A stretch of 64,000 nucleotides of DNA, taken from assembly GCA_029260395.1 (NCBI GenBank), contig JAJDDJ010000018.1, positions 248,001 through 312,000 on the forward strand, written 5' to 3'. Below the pieces are notes generated by a model that was given only the letters and a program-made list of their open reading frames with translations, was not told where the DNA came from and ran no database searches. This DNA is from Phycisphaerales bacterium. GTDB taxonomy: Bacteria > Planctomycetota > Phycisphaerae > Phycisphaerales > UBA1924. Shown piece after piece: positions 34,839 to 43,464 of this stretch (position 1 is the first letter of the stretch; each line of letters starts with the position of its first letter). The translations under genes were made by a program, and so were the position numbers.

Positions 34839-36212
34839 ATGGCAAAGAAAAAGACCGTCACCGGCAAGAAGCCCGCGAACAAGGTCACTAAGAAGACCAC
34901 CAAGAAAACGGCCGAGAAGAAGACCGATACCAAGAAGGCTGCGCCTTCGCGGGCCGCGACCACACGCAGCCGCCCTTCATCGCTGCTTGATACGCGGGTG
35001 GTCTATTGCGGTGACAACCTCGAACAGCTCGCCAAGCTCCCGGACAACTGCATCGATCTGATCTACATCGATCCGCCATTCAACAGCAACCGCAACTACG
35101 AGGTCTTCTGGGGCGAGACGAAAGAGAAGCGGGCGTTCGAAGACCGCCACGCCAGCACGCAGGCGTACATTGACTACATGCGACCGCGCTGCGAGCAGCT
35201 CAAACGCGTACTCAAAAATACCGGCAGCTTCTACTACCACTGTGACTGGCACGCAAGCCATTATGTCAAGGTGATGCTTGATCAGATATTCGGCGCCAAC
35301 AATTTTCTCAACAACATTGTCTGGATGTATGGGCTTGGAGGAAGTTCAAAAAGGTATTTTCCGCGAAAGCATGACGATATCTTTTTCTATGCAAAAAAAG
35401 ATAGTGAAGCGCGTTATTTCGAACCTCCCATGACACCTGCAACTTCAAATCGTATGCAAGGACAGCTAAAAAAATGCCCAGATTACTGGGATATTCCTTC
35501 GCTCAACAACATGTCAAAAGAGAGATTAGGATACCCGACGCAGAAGCCGCTTGAATTACTTGAACGCATTGTGCAGGCCTCCAGCAAGCCAAATGATATC
35601 GTGCTCGACGCCTTCTGCGGCTGCGGGACGGCGCTGGTCGCAGCGCAGCAACTCGACCGGCAGTGGATCGGGATTGATATCTCGCCCACCGCCTGCCGGG
35701 TGATGGCTAAGCGGCTGCGCGATGTGTGCAAGATGCGAGAGAGCGAGCCCAACTGGCTTGCGCACAAGACCGATGCTTTTGTCGTCCGCGACCTGCCTTG
35801 GACGATCGAGAAGCTCCGCGAACTCCCGCCATTCGAGTTCGAGAACTGGGCGGTCATCGCGCTGGGCGGCATCCCAAACACCGTGCAAGTGGGCGACATG
35901 GGGATCGACGGGCGAATCTTTCCGGTCGGGACCAAGCCGGAAGACCACAAGTCGAACCTCGGGGCCAACATGTTCGCGGGCGACTGGTTCCCGGTGCAGG
36001 TCAAGCAGAAGGACAGGGTTGGCCGACCGGACATCGACCAGTTTGAGGCCGTCATGGAGCGAGAGGACCGCCAGCGGGGGTTCTTCGTCGCCTTTGGTTA
36101 CACCAGCGATGCGGAGCAGGAGACCGCGAACTTCCACAAGCGGAGCGGACGCATCATCAAGCTCATCACGGTTCAGGAGATACTGGACGAGCAGCACGTA
36201 CAGAAGATGTAG
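34839..36212 (+). CDS. beta-class DNA methyltransferase fused to an Mrr-like nuclease
   Basis: A 457-residue protein in three parts. Residues 1-48 are a Lys/Thr-rich basic tail (KKTVTGKKPANKVTKKTTKK). Residues ~52-290 are an N4/N6 amino-methyltransferase (PF01555-like): DTRVVYCGDNLEQLAKLPDN, IYIDPPFNSNRNYEVFWG (motif IV DPPF, residues 78-81), PTQKPLELLERI (motif X, residue ~234) and DAFCGCGTALVAAQQL (motif I, residue 257), i.e. the beta order. Residues ~330-457 look like an Mrr-type PD-(D/E)xK nuclease: VGDMGIDGRIF (Asp357), WFPVQVKQKDRVGRPDIDQF (Gln387, Lys389), GFFVAFGYTSDAEQE. The central segment (about 35205-35590) is much lower in GC than the ends. A restriction-modification role in one chain is inferred. 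Confidence 0.88.
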   Translation: MAKKKTVTGKKPANKVTKKTTKKTAEKKTDTKKAAPSRAATTRSRPSSLLDTRVVYCGDNLEQLAKLPDNCIDLIYIDPPFNSNRNYEVFWGETKEKRAFEDRHASTQAYIDYMRPRCEQLKRVLKNTGSFYYHCDWHASHYVKVMLDQIFGANNFLNNIVWMYGLGGSSKRYFPRKHDDIFFYAKKDSEARYFEPPMTPATSNRMQGQLKKCPDYWDIPSLNNMSKERLGYPTQKPLELLERIVQASSKPNDIVLDAFCGCGTALVAAQQLDRQWIGIDISPTACRVMAKRLRDVCKMRESEPNWLAHKTDAFVVRDLPWTIEKLRELPPFEFENWAVIALGGIPNTVQVGDMGIDGRIFPVGTKPEDHKSNLGANMFAGDWFPVQVKQKDRVGRPDIDQFEAVMEREDRQRGFFVAFGYTSDAEQETANFHKRSGRIIKLITVQEILDEQHVQKM

Positions 36213-36250
36213 CGGGCTTGCTGCACGAAGAAACTCGCTTGCCACCCCAC

Positions 36251-36337
36251 CTGCGCCATGCTGCGGTCATCGCCTCGGCCTGTGAGCGGTCCAAGCTGGT
36301 CTGCACCGAGGCGCTGGGGCTGACGGTTTTCGGCAGG
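36251..36337 (+). pseudogene. remnant of a VOC (glyoxalase-like) gene
   Basis: Reading the plus strand in frame from 36251 gives LRHAAVIASACERSKLVCTE, then ALGLTVF. This aligns with [20 protein letters not shown] and LGLRVV of the intact VOC gene at 39152, with long exact DNA matches such as GAGCGGTCCAAG. Only about 29 codons remain, with no start or continuation. It is best explained as a decayed partial copy left by a duplication. It lies in the 209 bases between the methyltransferase-nuclease gene and the next gene. Confidence 0.82.
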
Positions 36338-36421
36338 CATGAGCCTCAGCGGGGGCTGGGCCGGTAGCTCTGACCCGCCCGAAATAGGTAAGCTCCGGCG
36401 ACCCGGACCAGGAGCCAAGCG

Positions 36422-38236
36422 ATGCCGCGACAGTACAAACCATCCGGACGGATCGGCCCAGCCTGCGCGGTCACGCTGCCGGTGGGGCTGGGGCTCGTTG
36501 CCGCGTCCGGGTTCGGGTATGGGGCGGTGGCGGCGGTCAACCCGTGGGGCATCGCTAACTCGGCCGCGTACCTTGCGGCGGTGGTCGCGGGGGCGATCGG
36601 ACTTCATTGGATGGTCAAGCTCGGCAAGCTTCGCAGCGTTGGGTGGGGCTGGCTCTACGGCCTCGCAGCAACGGGGGTGTTCGTGGGCGGCGGGTTTGTG
36701 GGCATCTGGCGGATCGAGTCGCCGGGTGATGCGTTCATGGCGTTCCACAGCGCGCGGCTGGGGACCGGGGTAACGATGTTTGGCGCGGGCTCGTGGGCGC
36801 TCGCTGGCTGGATGCTGGTGGCGGCGTGGGTGCTCGCGATATTGCTGGCGCTATTGGTGTGCGTGGGTGTGCCTTCCACGCATGCGGGCCGCCCGTTCTG
36901 CGAGTCGTGCGGTACGGGGGCGGCTGGCAAGCGGTGGTCGGGCAAGCTCACGAATCCATCGGCGGGCGGGATCGCTCGTGCGCGCAGCGAGAAGTCGCTC
37001 GATGCTGTGCTCGCGGTGATGCCCGGCTCGAGCGGGGCTTCGGAGCATCATTTGGTTGTGCGGATCGGGGCGTGCCGGTGTCTCGGGATGGCGACGGTGA
37101 CCGCCAAGGTGCTCGAGGCCAGCAACTCGACTGACCCGGGCACCGAGGTGGTCGAGGAGATGGCGGTGAGCCGGGGCGATCTGGAGCGGATCGAGGCCTG
37201 GCGTGCGCGCGCCCTTCCCCATTCGGCGGCGGTGCCGCAGCTTTCGATCAGGGTGCGCGAGCACACGCCGCTGGAGATCACGCCGGAGCTGCCCGCTGGC
37301 GAATCGCACCAGTGCTCGGTGCGTTGGGGCGGCGGGCCCTCGATGGATTCGTTTGCGGACAACGAGTACACCAAGGCGCTTCGCAAGCGGCTGGCGGACG
37401 GCGACTACCTCGCGGCGGAAGCGGCGATCCAGCAGATGCGGCACCCGTCTGACCGGGCGTATGTCGCTGAGGCGTGCGCGGACTGGCCCGAGCGGCCGAC
37501 GTGGCTCGATGAGTGGATCGAGGAGCGGCCCGACAGCGGGCTTGCGTACCTCGTGAGCGGTATCGGTCGGGTGCAGCAAGGCTGGAAGGCCCGGGGTGCG
37601 GGCTGGGTGCCCAAGAACTACGAGCAGTTTCAGGCCCACCTGCGCGATGCGGAGGCTCATCTTGTGCGCGCAGCAGAACTGCTGCCCAAGGACCCGACGT
37701 GCCGGGCTTGGATGCTCTACGCGGGCAAGGGCTTGGAATTGGGCATCGAAGAACAGCGGGCGCGGTTCGAGGAGGTGGAGCGCTGCTGCCCACGGCACCG
37801 GTCGGCGAACACGTTCATGCTTGATTCGCTGCTGCCTAAATGGGGCGGCTCGGAGGAGGATTCGCTGCGGTTCGCCCGCGAGCAGGCTCGATCGGCGCGC
37901 GCGGGCTCGGTCGCTCTGAGCGTGGTGGCGGAGGCTCACCTGCACGTTGGCTTTGATAAGGAGAAGGAGGCTGCGACGTACTGGGCCAAGCCGGACGTTG
38001 CCAGAGAGGTGCGCGAGGCCAACTCCAAGCTGTTCGGCAATAACGCGCACAAAGAGAACATGGACTCGCCGCGGACCCGCTCCATGTTTGCGTACATGCT
38101 CTGGAAAACCGGCCAGACGGATCTGGCCCGTCCGCATCTGGAGCGACTCGGTAAGTCCACGGCGTGGGGGCCGTTCAACCCGATACCGGGCACATCGGAC
38201 TCCTATGGCCGCGCTCGCAAGGCAGCGGGGCTTTAG
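36422..38236 (+). CDS. membrane protein with C-terminal TPR-like region
   Basis: A 604-residue protein. The first ~170 residues hold four membrane segments (ACAVTLPVGLGLVAASGFGY, SAAYLAAVVAGAIGLHWMV, WLYGLAATGVFVGGGFVGIW, LAGWMLVAAWVLAILLALLV). A short cytoplasmic part follows with CESCG and ACRC motifs. The C-terminal ~300 residues are helical and TPR-like: DYLAAEAAIQQMRHPSDRAY, AHLRDAEAHLVRAAELLPKD, TGQTDLARPHLERLGK. AGGAGCC precedes the ATG and a GGTAAGCT box sits about 30 bases upstream. No family is assigned; DUF4034-like helical domains are a possibility for the C-terminus. Confidence 0.78.
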   Translation: MPRQYKPSGRIGPACAVTLPVGLGLVAASGFGYGAVAAVNPWGIANSAAYLAAVVAGAIGLHWMVKLGKLRSVGWGWLYGLAATGVFVGGGFVGIWRIESPGDAFMAFHSARLGTGVTMFGAGSWALAGWMLVAAWVLAILLALLVCVGVPSTHAGRPFCESCGTGAAGKRWSGKLTNPSAGGIARARSEKSLDAVLAVMPGSSGASEHHLVVRIGACRCLGMATVTAKVLEASNSTDPGTEVVEEMAVSRGDLERIEAWRARALPHSAAVPQLSIRVREHTPLEITPELPAGESHQCSVRWGGGPSMDSFADNEYTKALRKRLADGDYLAAEAAIQQMRHPSDRAYVAEACADWPERPTWLDEWIEERPDSGLAYLVSGIGRVQQGWKARGAGWVPKNYEQFQAHLRDAEAHLVRAAELLPKDPTCRAWMLYAGKGLELGIEEQRARFEEVERCCPRHRSANTFMLDSLLPKWGGSEEDSLRFAREQARSARAGSVALSVVAEAHLHVGFDKEKEAATYWAKPDVAREVREANSKLFGNNAHKENMDSPRTRSMFAYMLWKTGQTDLARPHLERLGKSTAWGPFNPIPGTSDSYGRARKAAGL

Positions 38237-38257
38237 CGGTGCGGGTACGCTCGTTCG

Positions 38258-39103
38258 ATGCCCCGCCTTCGGCACAAGACCGCACTCATCACCGGAGCTG
38301 CCCGCGGTATCGGGCTTGCCATCGCTCAGGCGTTCGCCCGCGAGGGGGCCACGGTCTGGATGACGGACACCCGCGACGAGGCGGGCCGGCTTGAAGCGGG
38401 AGCGATCGGCGCGCGGTACGAGCGGCTCGATGTACGCGAAGAAGTCGACTGGGAGCGGGTGACCGGGCTCATCCGGGAGCGCGGATCGCTCTCGATCGTG
38501 GTGAACAACGCGGGCATCACCGGGTTCGAAGCCCAGACCCCCCAGACCCCCCAGACCCCCCCCACCCCCCCGCCTCTGCAGGACCCCGAGCACGTGGACC
38601 TGCGGACGTGGCGATCGGTTCACGCGGTGAACCTGGAGGGGGCGATGCTCGGGTGCAAGCACGCGATCCGAGCCATGCGCTCGAACGAGCCCTCCGCGCC
38701 CTGCTCGATTATCAACATCGGGTCCCGCTCGGGCGTGGTGGGCATCCCGCGCGCTGCGGCGTACGCGTCGAGCAAGGCAGCGCTGCGGAACCACACGAAG
38801 TCGGTCGCGTTGTACGCCGCTGAGGAGAATCTGCCGATCCGGTGCAATGTGATCCAGCCTGCATCGATCCTCACACCGATGTGGGATGCGATGCTCGGGG
38901 AGGGACCCGATCGCATCGACGCGATGGATCGGTTTACCGCGGACACGCCCCTGCGGAGGTTTGGAACCGCCCAGGAAGTCGCAGCGCTCGCCGTGCACCT
39001 GGCATCGGATGAATCGGCGTACACGACGGGCTCGGAATTCACAATCGACGGGGGCCTGCTCGCGGGGACGGCGGCGCCACCCGCGCCGAGCCAACGGTCA
39101 TGA
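38258..39103 (+). CDS. short-chain dehydrogenase/reductase
   Basis: A 281-residue classical SDR that oxidises or reduces alcohols/ketones with NAD(P)H. Motifs: [20 protein letters not shown] (TGxxxGxG), [19 protein letters not shown] (NNAG), [16 protein letters not shown] (catalytic Ser), [20 protein letters not shown] (YxxxK) and the C-terminal [15 protein letters not shown]. The acidic TDTR after strand 2 suggests NAD(H). It differs from relatives by an insertion of Gln-Thr-Pro repeats ([14 protein letters not shown]) right after NNAG, encoded by a 9-base repeat. TACGCT (38246-38251) ends 6 bases before the ATG, implying a leaderless message. Confidence 0.93.
   Translation: MPRLRHKTALITGAARGIGLAIAQAFAREGATVWMTDTRDEAGRLEAGAIGARYERLDVREEVDWERVTGLIRERGSLSIVVNNAGITGFEAQTPQTPQTPPTPPPLQDPEHVDLRTWRSVHAVNLEGAMLGCKHAIRAMRSNEPSAPCSIINIGSRSGVVGIPRAAAYASSKAALRNHTKSVALYAAEENLPIRCNVIQPASILTPMWDAMLGEGPDRIDAMDRFTADTPLRRFGTAQEVAALAVHLASDESAYTTGSEFTIDGGLLAGTAAPPAPSQRS
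38532..38571 (+). repeat. in-frame 9-bp microsatellite inside the SDR gene
   Basis: The unit CCCAGACCC is repeated about three times with a decayed C-rich tail. It keeps the reading frame and encodes Gln-Thr-Pro. It lies just after the NNAG motif codons. Confidence 0.85.
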
Positions 39104-39151
39104 GCTATGGGCCTGGCGCACGGTTGCTCGCTCGCGCGGTAGAGTCGGTCA

Positions 39152-39541
39152 ATGCCCATTGTCGGTGTTCATCATGTGGCGATCATCGCCTCGGACTATG
39201 AGCGGTCCAAGCGGTTCTACACCGAGGTGCTGGGGCTGCGCGTGGTGCGCGAGGTTTACCGCGAGGACCGCGACTCGTGGAAGCTGGACCTGGAGCTTGC
39301 GGGTGGGGTGCAGATCGAGTTGTTCAGCTTTGTGAATCCGCCGAGGCGGGTGACGAACCCTGAGGCTTGCGGGCTGAGGCACTTGGCGCTGGCGGTGAGC
39401 GATCTGGACGGGGAACTTGCGCGGCTCGCTGGGCTTGGAATCAAGTCGGAGCCGGTGCGCGTGGATGAGCACACGGGGCAGCGATTCACGTTCTTTCGTG
39501 ATCCGGATGACTTGCCGATTGAGTTGTATGAGGTGGGGTGA
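39152..39541 (+). CDS. VOC-family (glyoxalase/dioxygenase-fold) protein
   Basis: A 129-residue protein with two beta-alpha-beta-beta-beta modules: [67 protein letters not shown] and [19 protein letters not shown]. Metal ligands are likely His7 or His8, the Glu of IELF, His of RHLAL and the Glu of IELYE. It is closest in look to the YaeR-type VOC branch, whose substrate is unknown. TAGAGT (39140-39145) ends 6 bases before the ATG. A decayed partial copy lies at 36251. Confidence 0.92.
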   Translation: MPIVGVHHVAIIASDYERSKRFYTEVLGLRVVREVYREDRDSWKLDLELAGGVQIELFSFVNPPRRVTNPEACGLRHLALAVSDLDGELARLAGLGIKSEPVRVDEHTGQRFTFFRDPDDLPIELYEVG

Positions 39542-39546
39542 ACCGA

Positions 39547-39565
39547 CACAGGTTACAAGCCTGTG
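39547..39565. terminator. stem-loop between convergent genes
   Basis: CACAGG and CCTGTG pair around TTACAAG, between the VOC stop and the META-lipoprotein stop. There is no strong T-tract. A related stem lies at 49575. Confidence 0.5.
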
Positions 39566-39580
39566 CCACCAAAAGTCCGC

Positions 39581-40099
39581 TTAGCCCGGCCTGACGAACC
39601 GCATCAATTCCTGGCCGTTGTCACCTAGAAGGCTGAGGACGCCGTCGGCGAGGCTTGCTGCATCGAAGCTGCGAACGCTCGAGAGCGCGGAGAGAAACTG
39701 CTGTTCGAGGTCCATCGATGCGGGCGGGCCCGCCATCTTGGTGGAGCCCATCGCACCGAGCGGGAAGTTGCCCTGTGCGAGTTGGCCCAGGTCGAGGTTG
39801 CCGAAGAACTGGTTGACGCCCGCGAAGCCGTTGACCTTGCCGTCTTTGGCGATGGCCATCCTGGGAGCGGCTTGGACGCCTGGCTTGCGGAGAATCTGGT
39901 TGACGCTCTCGCTGCCGAGTTTGGAGAGGTTCCAGTCGCCGGTGACCTTCTCCATGAGTGAGCTCCCGAGGTTGCTTGCAAGCGATCCACCCCCACCGCC
40001 CCCACCTGTACTGCCATCTGTCGCGCAGCCGGTGACAGCGCCCGTCACGGCGAGACAAAGGACGGACATGAGTACGACGGCGTGGCGATTGGTGCGCAT
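39581..40099 (-). CDS. META-domain (HslJ-like) lipoprotein
   Basis: A 172-residue lipoprotein: signal RHAVVLMSVLCLAVTGAVTG with Cys following (TGCATDGS), a Gly-rich linker, then a META/DUF306-like domain. Seen in it are GDWNLSKLGSESVNQIL, APRMAIAKDGKVNGFAGVNQ (VxGxxGxNxF pattern), MGSTKMAGPPASMDLEQQFL and LSLLGDNGQELMRFVR. META proteins are outer-envelope stress proteins of unclear function. The ATG at 40099 has GGAGA upstream. The N-terminal half after the lipobox includes a coil-like stretch (SNLGSSLMEKVT). Confidence 0.82.
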   Translation of the reverse strand: MRTNRHAVVLMSVLCLAVTGAVTGCATDGSTGGGGGGGSLASNLGSSLMEKVTGDWNLSKLGSESVNQILRKPGVQAAPRMAIAKDGKVNGFAGVNQFFGNLDLGQLAQGNFPLGAMGSTKMAGPPASMDLEQQFLSALSSVRSFDAASLADGVLSLLGDNGQELMRFVRPG

Positions 40100-40248
40100 A
40101 GCGGGTCTCCTTCTCGCGGGCTGTGCCCGCTGTGAGAGCATACCGCAAAGCGGCGCAAGTTTCAGGCAGGCCAACGAACCCGCGGGCGGGCAGAATCGTA
40201 CACTGGGCCAAGGTACTTGCGGAGGGACCACGGAAAGGAGTTCGTGCC

Positions 40249-40560
40249 ATGCACATCGAGATCAGCTACGGGAACATCAAGCACAGCCAAGCAGTGGACG
40301 ACCACATCAACGAGCATCTGAACGATCGGCTCTCGCGGTTCGTTGACAAACTCACGCGCATCGAGGTCCACCTTGGCGATGTCAACGCGGGCAAGGCGGG
40401 GCCTGACGACAAGCGCTGCATGATCGAGGCGCGGCCCGCTCGGCACGACCCGCTGGTGGTCGAGTCGCACCACAGCGATCTGTACAGGGCGATCAACGAC
40501 GCGACGCACAAGATCGAGCGCGTGCTCGACAAGAAGTTTGAGAAGGGCAGCCACCACTGA
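40249..40560 (+). CDS. hpf: ribosome hibernation promoting factor (short form)
   Basis: A 103-residue protein of the HPF/RaiA (YfiA) family that binds the 30S decoding region and inactivates ribosomes in stationary phase. Seen are MHIEISYGNIKHSQAVDDHI, FVDKLTRIEVHLGDVNAGKA, CMIEARPARHDPLVVESHHS and DLYRAINDATHKIERVLDKK. It lacks the C-terminal dimerisation domain of long HPF, so it would act as the short form. AAAGGAG sits 8 bases before the ATG, and a TACACT box lies about 50 bases upstream. Confidence 0.93.
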   Translation: MHIEISYGNIKHSQAVDDHINEHLNDRLSRFVDKLTRIEVHLGDVNAGKAGPDDKRCMIEARPARHDPLVVESHHSDLYRAINDATHKIERVLDKKFEKGSHH

Positions 40561-40593
40561 AGCCGGACGCAGCGTTACCGGTAAGCTGAAGAT

Positions 40594-41616
40594 ATGAACC
40601 GACTCATCCTCTCGGTGTGGACCGCCTTGGCACTGGCCGCGACGGGTTGCGGCCCATCGTTCCGCGCGGTCGAACCGAACAAGCCGATGCTCCCGAGCCT
40701 GCCCAGCCCTGATCAGGGAGGCGAGCATCTGCTCTATGCGACGTTCGACCGGGCGACGCCCGAGCTGCGATACGCATCGAGCAAGAACGGCCTGACTTGG
40801 AAGGCGGTTCAGAACGGCCGTGGGTACTTTAAGGCCAAGGCAGCATTCCGTGATCCGTCGATCGCTCGCGGCCCCGACGGGGTGTACCACTGCGTGTATA
40901 CGACGGCCAATGCGGGCTCGATAGGGTACATCTCGAGCACGGACCTGGTGAACTGGTCGGCGCCCCGGTGGCTGCCGGTGATGAAGGCCAAGCCCGCGAC
41001 CACGACCACGTGGGCACCGGACCTGCTTTGGGACAGCGAGCGGCAGGAGTGGCTGCTTGTGTGGTCGGCGGATGTCGCGGGCGAGTTCCGCGTCGACAAA
41101 GACGACGAGAAGTTCATCCACCGGATGTACGCGTGCACAACGCGCGACTTCAAGACCTTCAGCGATACCTGGCTGTACTTCGATCCGGGGCACAACGTGA
41201 TCGACCCGGAGCTTGTCGAGTACCGAGGTCGTTACGTGCTGTTCTACAAGGACGAGCGGCTCACGCCAGACCGCAAACTCGTGCTCGTGACCGAGGCAAG
41301 CGACCCGCGCGGTCCGTTTGCGCCGGGCCAGCTGACGCTGCCTCTGTCGCCGATCGAGGGCGTCAGCGCGCTGGTGTACCCCGATCGGATGGTGCTGTAC
41401 TTCGATGCGTACATCGACAACGCGATGGGCGCGATGCAATCGACCGACCTGGTCACGTGGACGAACATCTCGTCGCAGACGTGGTTCCCGCCGGGGCATC
41501 GGCACGGTTCGGTAATCCGGGTCTCGCCCGCCGAGTATGAGCGTGTGCTGACCGCACCGGCGGTTGATAACGAACCCAAGGCGGACTCGGGACGGGTCTC
41601 GATGGCCCGCGAGTGA
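40594..41616 (+). CDS. GH43-like glycoside hydrolase lipoprotein
   Basis: A 340-residue lipoprotein (LILSVWTALALAATGC, Cys19) with a five-bladed beta-propeller. The blocks match GH43/GH117-type beta-xylosidase or arabinosidase folds: KAAFRDPSIARGPDGVYHCV (first Asp), GYISSTDLVNWSAPRWLPVM, TTTWAPDLLWDSERQEWLLV, HNVIDPELVEYRGRYVLFYK and SPIEGVSALVYPDRMVLYFD (candidate catalytic Glu). The substrate is likely a plant or algal glycan, but this is inference. TAAGCT (40582-40587) ends 6 bases before the ATG, so the message is probably leaderless. A stem-loop follows. Confidence 0.85.
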   Translation: MNRLILSVWTALALAATGCGPSFRAVEPNKPMLPSLPSPDQGGEHLLYATFDRATPELRYASSKNGLTWKAVQNGRGYFKAKAAFRDPSIARGPDGVYHCVYTTANAGSIGYISSTDLVNWSAPRWLPVMKAKPATTTTWAPDLLWDSERQEWLLVWSADVAGEFRVDKDDEKFIHRMYACTTRDFKTFSDTWLYFDPGHNVIDPELVEYRGRYVLFYKDERLTPDRKLVLVTEASDPRGPFAPGQLTLPLSPIEGVSALVYPDRMVLYFDAYIDNAMGAMQSTDLVTWTNISSQTWFPPGHRHGSVIRVSPAEYERVLTAPAVDNEPKADSGRVSMARE

Positions 41617-42034
41617 TGGCTCGCGACGCGATGGCCAAAGACGTAGGGGCGGGTCGAAAACGAAAACAGCCCCGAGGGCTCTCGCCGCCGGGGCCACCTG
41701 TCTTTTTACCACTCACGCCGGGCGAACAGGGACCCAGACACTCCGAGTGCTTCTCAGCCCTCGGCTCTCAACTTGACTCTTCGCACGCCATCCGCGAATG
41801 GATGACGCTCGGCCTGCTGGGTTTCCCCAGCGGGCTATGGCTAGGCCATTGGTTGTCACCAGGCCTGTGGGCCAGTCTCTACGATTCTGCCACGCAAGGG
41901 GTTGCAGCTCAAGCCCCTAGCCGCACTTTTGCTGATAGTTCAGTCCGGCGGCGTGCCCGTTCGCACTATGATCGTGCTCTTTACGCTCCGATGGATGGCC
42001 CCCTCAGGGTCCGATAGAGCCCGCTTGGAGACTG
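41617..42034. other. intergenic ahead of aroA
   Basis: 418 bases with no convincing gene; the frames that stay open here have no recognisable domain and odd composition. The first 100 bases hold the stem-loop at 41669. No clear promoter is identified; GGAG at 42027-42030 serves aroA. Confidence 0.5.
41669..41694 (+). terminator. probable terminator of the GH43-like gene
   Basis: GCCCCG (41669-41674) pairs with CGGGGC (41689-41694). TCTTTTTA follows at 41701. An A-rich stretch precedes the stem, so it could work on both strands. Confidence 0.55.
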
Positions 42035-43459
42035 GTGGCCTTGAACGAATCACTCCGTCTGCCTCTGGATGCCCTGCCGGACCCGTTGGCGATGGAGCCG
42101 ATCGATGCTGGCTCGTTGGCCACGCCGTTTGATGTGACGATTCGCCCGCCCGGGTCGAAGAGCTTGACCAACCGGGCCTTGCTGCTGGCGGCATTGGCCG
42201 AGGGGCAGAGCACGATTCGCGGCGCGCTGACGAATGCTGAGGACGCACAGATGATGCTCGGCGCCCTCGGCCAGCTTGGGGCGACGTGCGAAGTAGGGCA
42301 AGACCACACGATCCGCGTGACGGGGGTTGGGGGTCAGTGGAAGCCGGCCACGGATGCGCGCGATGTAGAATTGCACCTTGGCAACGCGGGGACGGCGACG
42401 AGGTTTCTTGCTGCGGCTGCGTGCTTCAGCCCCAAGCCGATTGTGATTGATGGGTCGCCTCGCATGCGCGAGCGGCCGCTCGGCGATCTGACCGATGCGC
42501 TGCCCCATCTTGGCGTGACCATCGAGCATCTCGGCCAAGTCGGCTGCCCGCCGGTACGGCTTCACCCGAGCTTGTCGGGCGTGCCCGACGAGGCGATGGT
42601 CTCGCTCGCGAAGACCGCGTCGAGCCAGTTCGTCACGGCGCTGCTGCTCTGCGGGCCTTGGCTTGCCGACGGGCTGACTGTTGAGCTGACCGACACCATC
42701 ACCTCGCGTTCGTACATCGAGATGACCGTCGGCCTGCTGGATCGACTCGGCGCGTCGGTTCGGCTGGCCGAGGACCTGCGGGTGATCCGCGTGGGCCCAT
42801 CGGAGCACAGGGCGGCGAGAGGGCACAGGGGCATCGATCCGTTCGATTACGCGGTCGAGCCAGACGCGAGCGGCGCGACGTACTTCTGGGCTGCAGCGGG
42901 GCTGGTGACGGGCGGGCGGTGCAAGATTCACGGCGTTGGCCGCGACTCGCTGCAGGGCGATGCGGACTTCCCCGATGTGCTCGCCCGCATGGGCATCACG
43001 CTGCTCGAGCACACGGATGACGACGGCACGCTCGAAACGCGCGGCCCACGTTCGCTCACGGGCGTGCTCGCGGACATGGCCGACATGCCCGACGCGGTGA
43101 TGACGCTGGCGGTGCTGTGCGCGTTTGCATCCACGCCCTCGATTATCCGTGGCGTGCGCACGCTGCGGGTCAAGGAGACGGACCGCATCGCGGCGATGCA
43201 GACCGAGCTCGCCAAGATCGGGGTGACGGTCGAGGCCACCCGTGATTCTGATTCGATCACGATCACGCCGCCCGCTCGTGGGATCGATTGCTCGCCCTCG
43301 GTGCCGCCGGTCGAGTTCGATACCTACGACGACCACCGCATGGCGATGTCGCTCGCGCTGGTCGGGCTGCGGAGGCCCAACGTGTTTATCCGCAAGCCCC
43401 AGTGCGTCGCCAAGACGTACCCGGGCTTCTGGCGGGACCTTGCGAGCCTCTACGAGTAG
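42035..43459 (+). CDS. aroA: EPSP synthase AroA
   Basis: 3-Phosphoshikimate 1-carboxyvinyltransferase joins PEP to shikimate-3-phosphate, the sixth shikimate-pathway step. Length 474 residues. Signatures: IRPPGSKSLTNRALLLAALA (KS and R that bind substrate), LGNAGTATRFLAAAA (TG motif), DGSPRMRERPLGDL, VEPDASGATYFWAAAGLV (catalytic Asp), LRVKETDRIAAMQTELAKIG and FDTYDDHRMAMSLALVGL. The PPGSKSLTNR and GNAGTATR loops resemble the glyphosate-sensitive class. Start GTG 42035 has GGAG 4 bases upstream; a TTG 6 bases downstream is possible. Confidence 0.97.
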   Translation: MALNESLRLPLDALPDPLAMEPIDAGSLATPFDVTIRPPGSKSLTNRALLLAALAEGQSTIRGALTNAEDAQMMLGALGQLGATCEVGQDHTIRVTGVGGQWKPATDARDVELHLGNAGTATRFLAAAACFSPKPIVIDGSPRMRERPLGDLTDALPHLGVTIEHLGQVGCPPVRLHPSLSGVPDEAMVSLAKTASSQFVTALLLCGPWLADGLTVELTDTITSRSYIEMTVGLLDRLGASVRLAEDLRVIRVGPSEHRAARGHRGIDPFDYAVEPDASGATYFWAAAGLVTGGRCKIHGVGRDSLQGDADFPDVLARMGITLLEHTDDDGTLETRGPRSLTGVLADMADMPDAVMTLAVLCAFASTPSIIRGVRTLRVKETDRIAAMQTELAKIGVTVEATRDSDSITITPPARGIDCSPSVPPVEFDTYDDHRMAMSLALVGLRRPNVFIRKPQCVAKTYPGFWRDLASLYE

Positions 43460-43464
43460 CTCGG

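Noticed and set aside
36851..39094. Long minus-strand frame opposite the TPR-like and SDR genes
   Set aside because: Low-complexity Arg/Pro/His translation; the plus-strand genes have clear domains.
41613..42017. Plus-strand frame of 134 codons before aroA
   Set aside because: Spans a terminator-like hairpin and gives a composition without domain, signal peptide or ribosome site.
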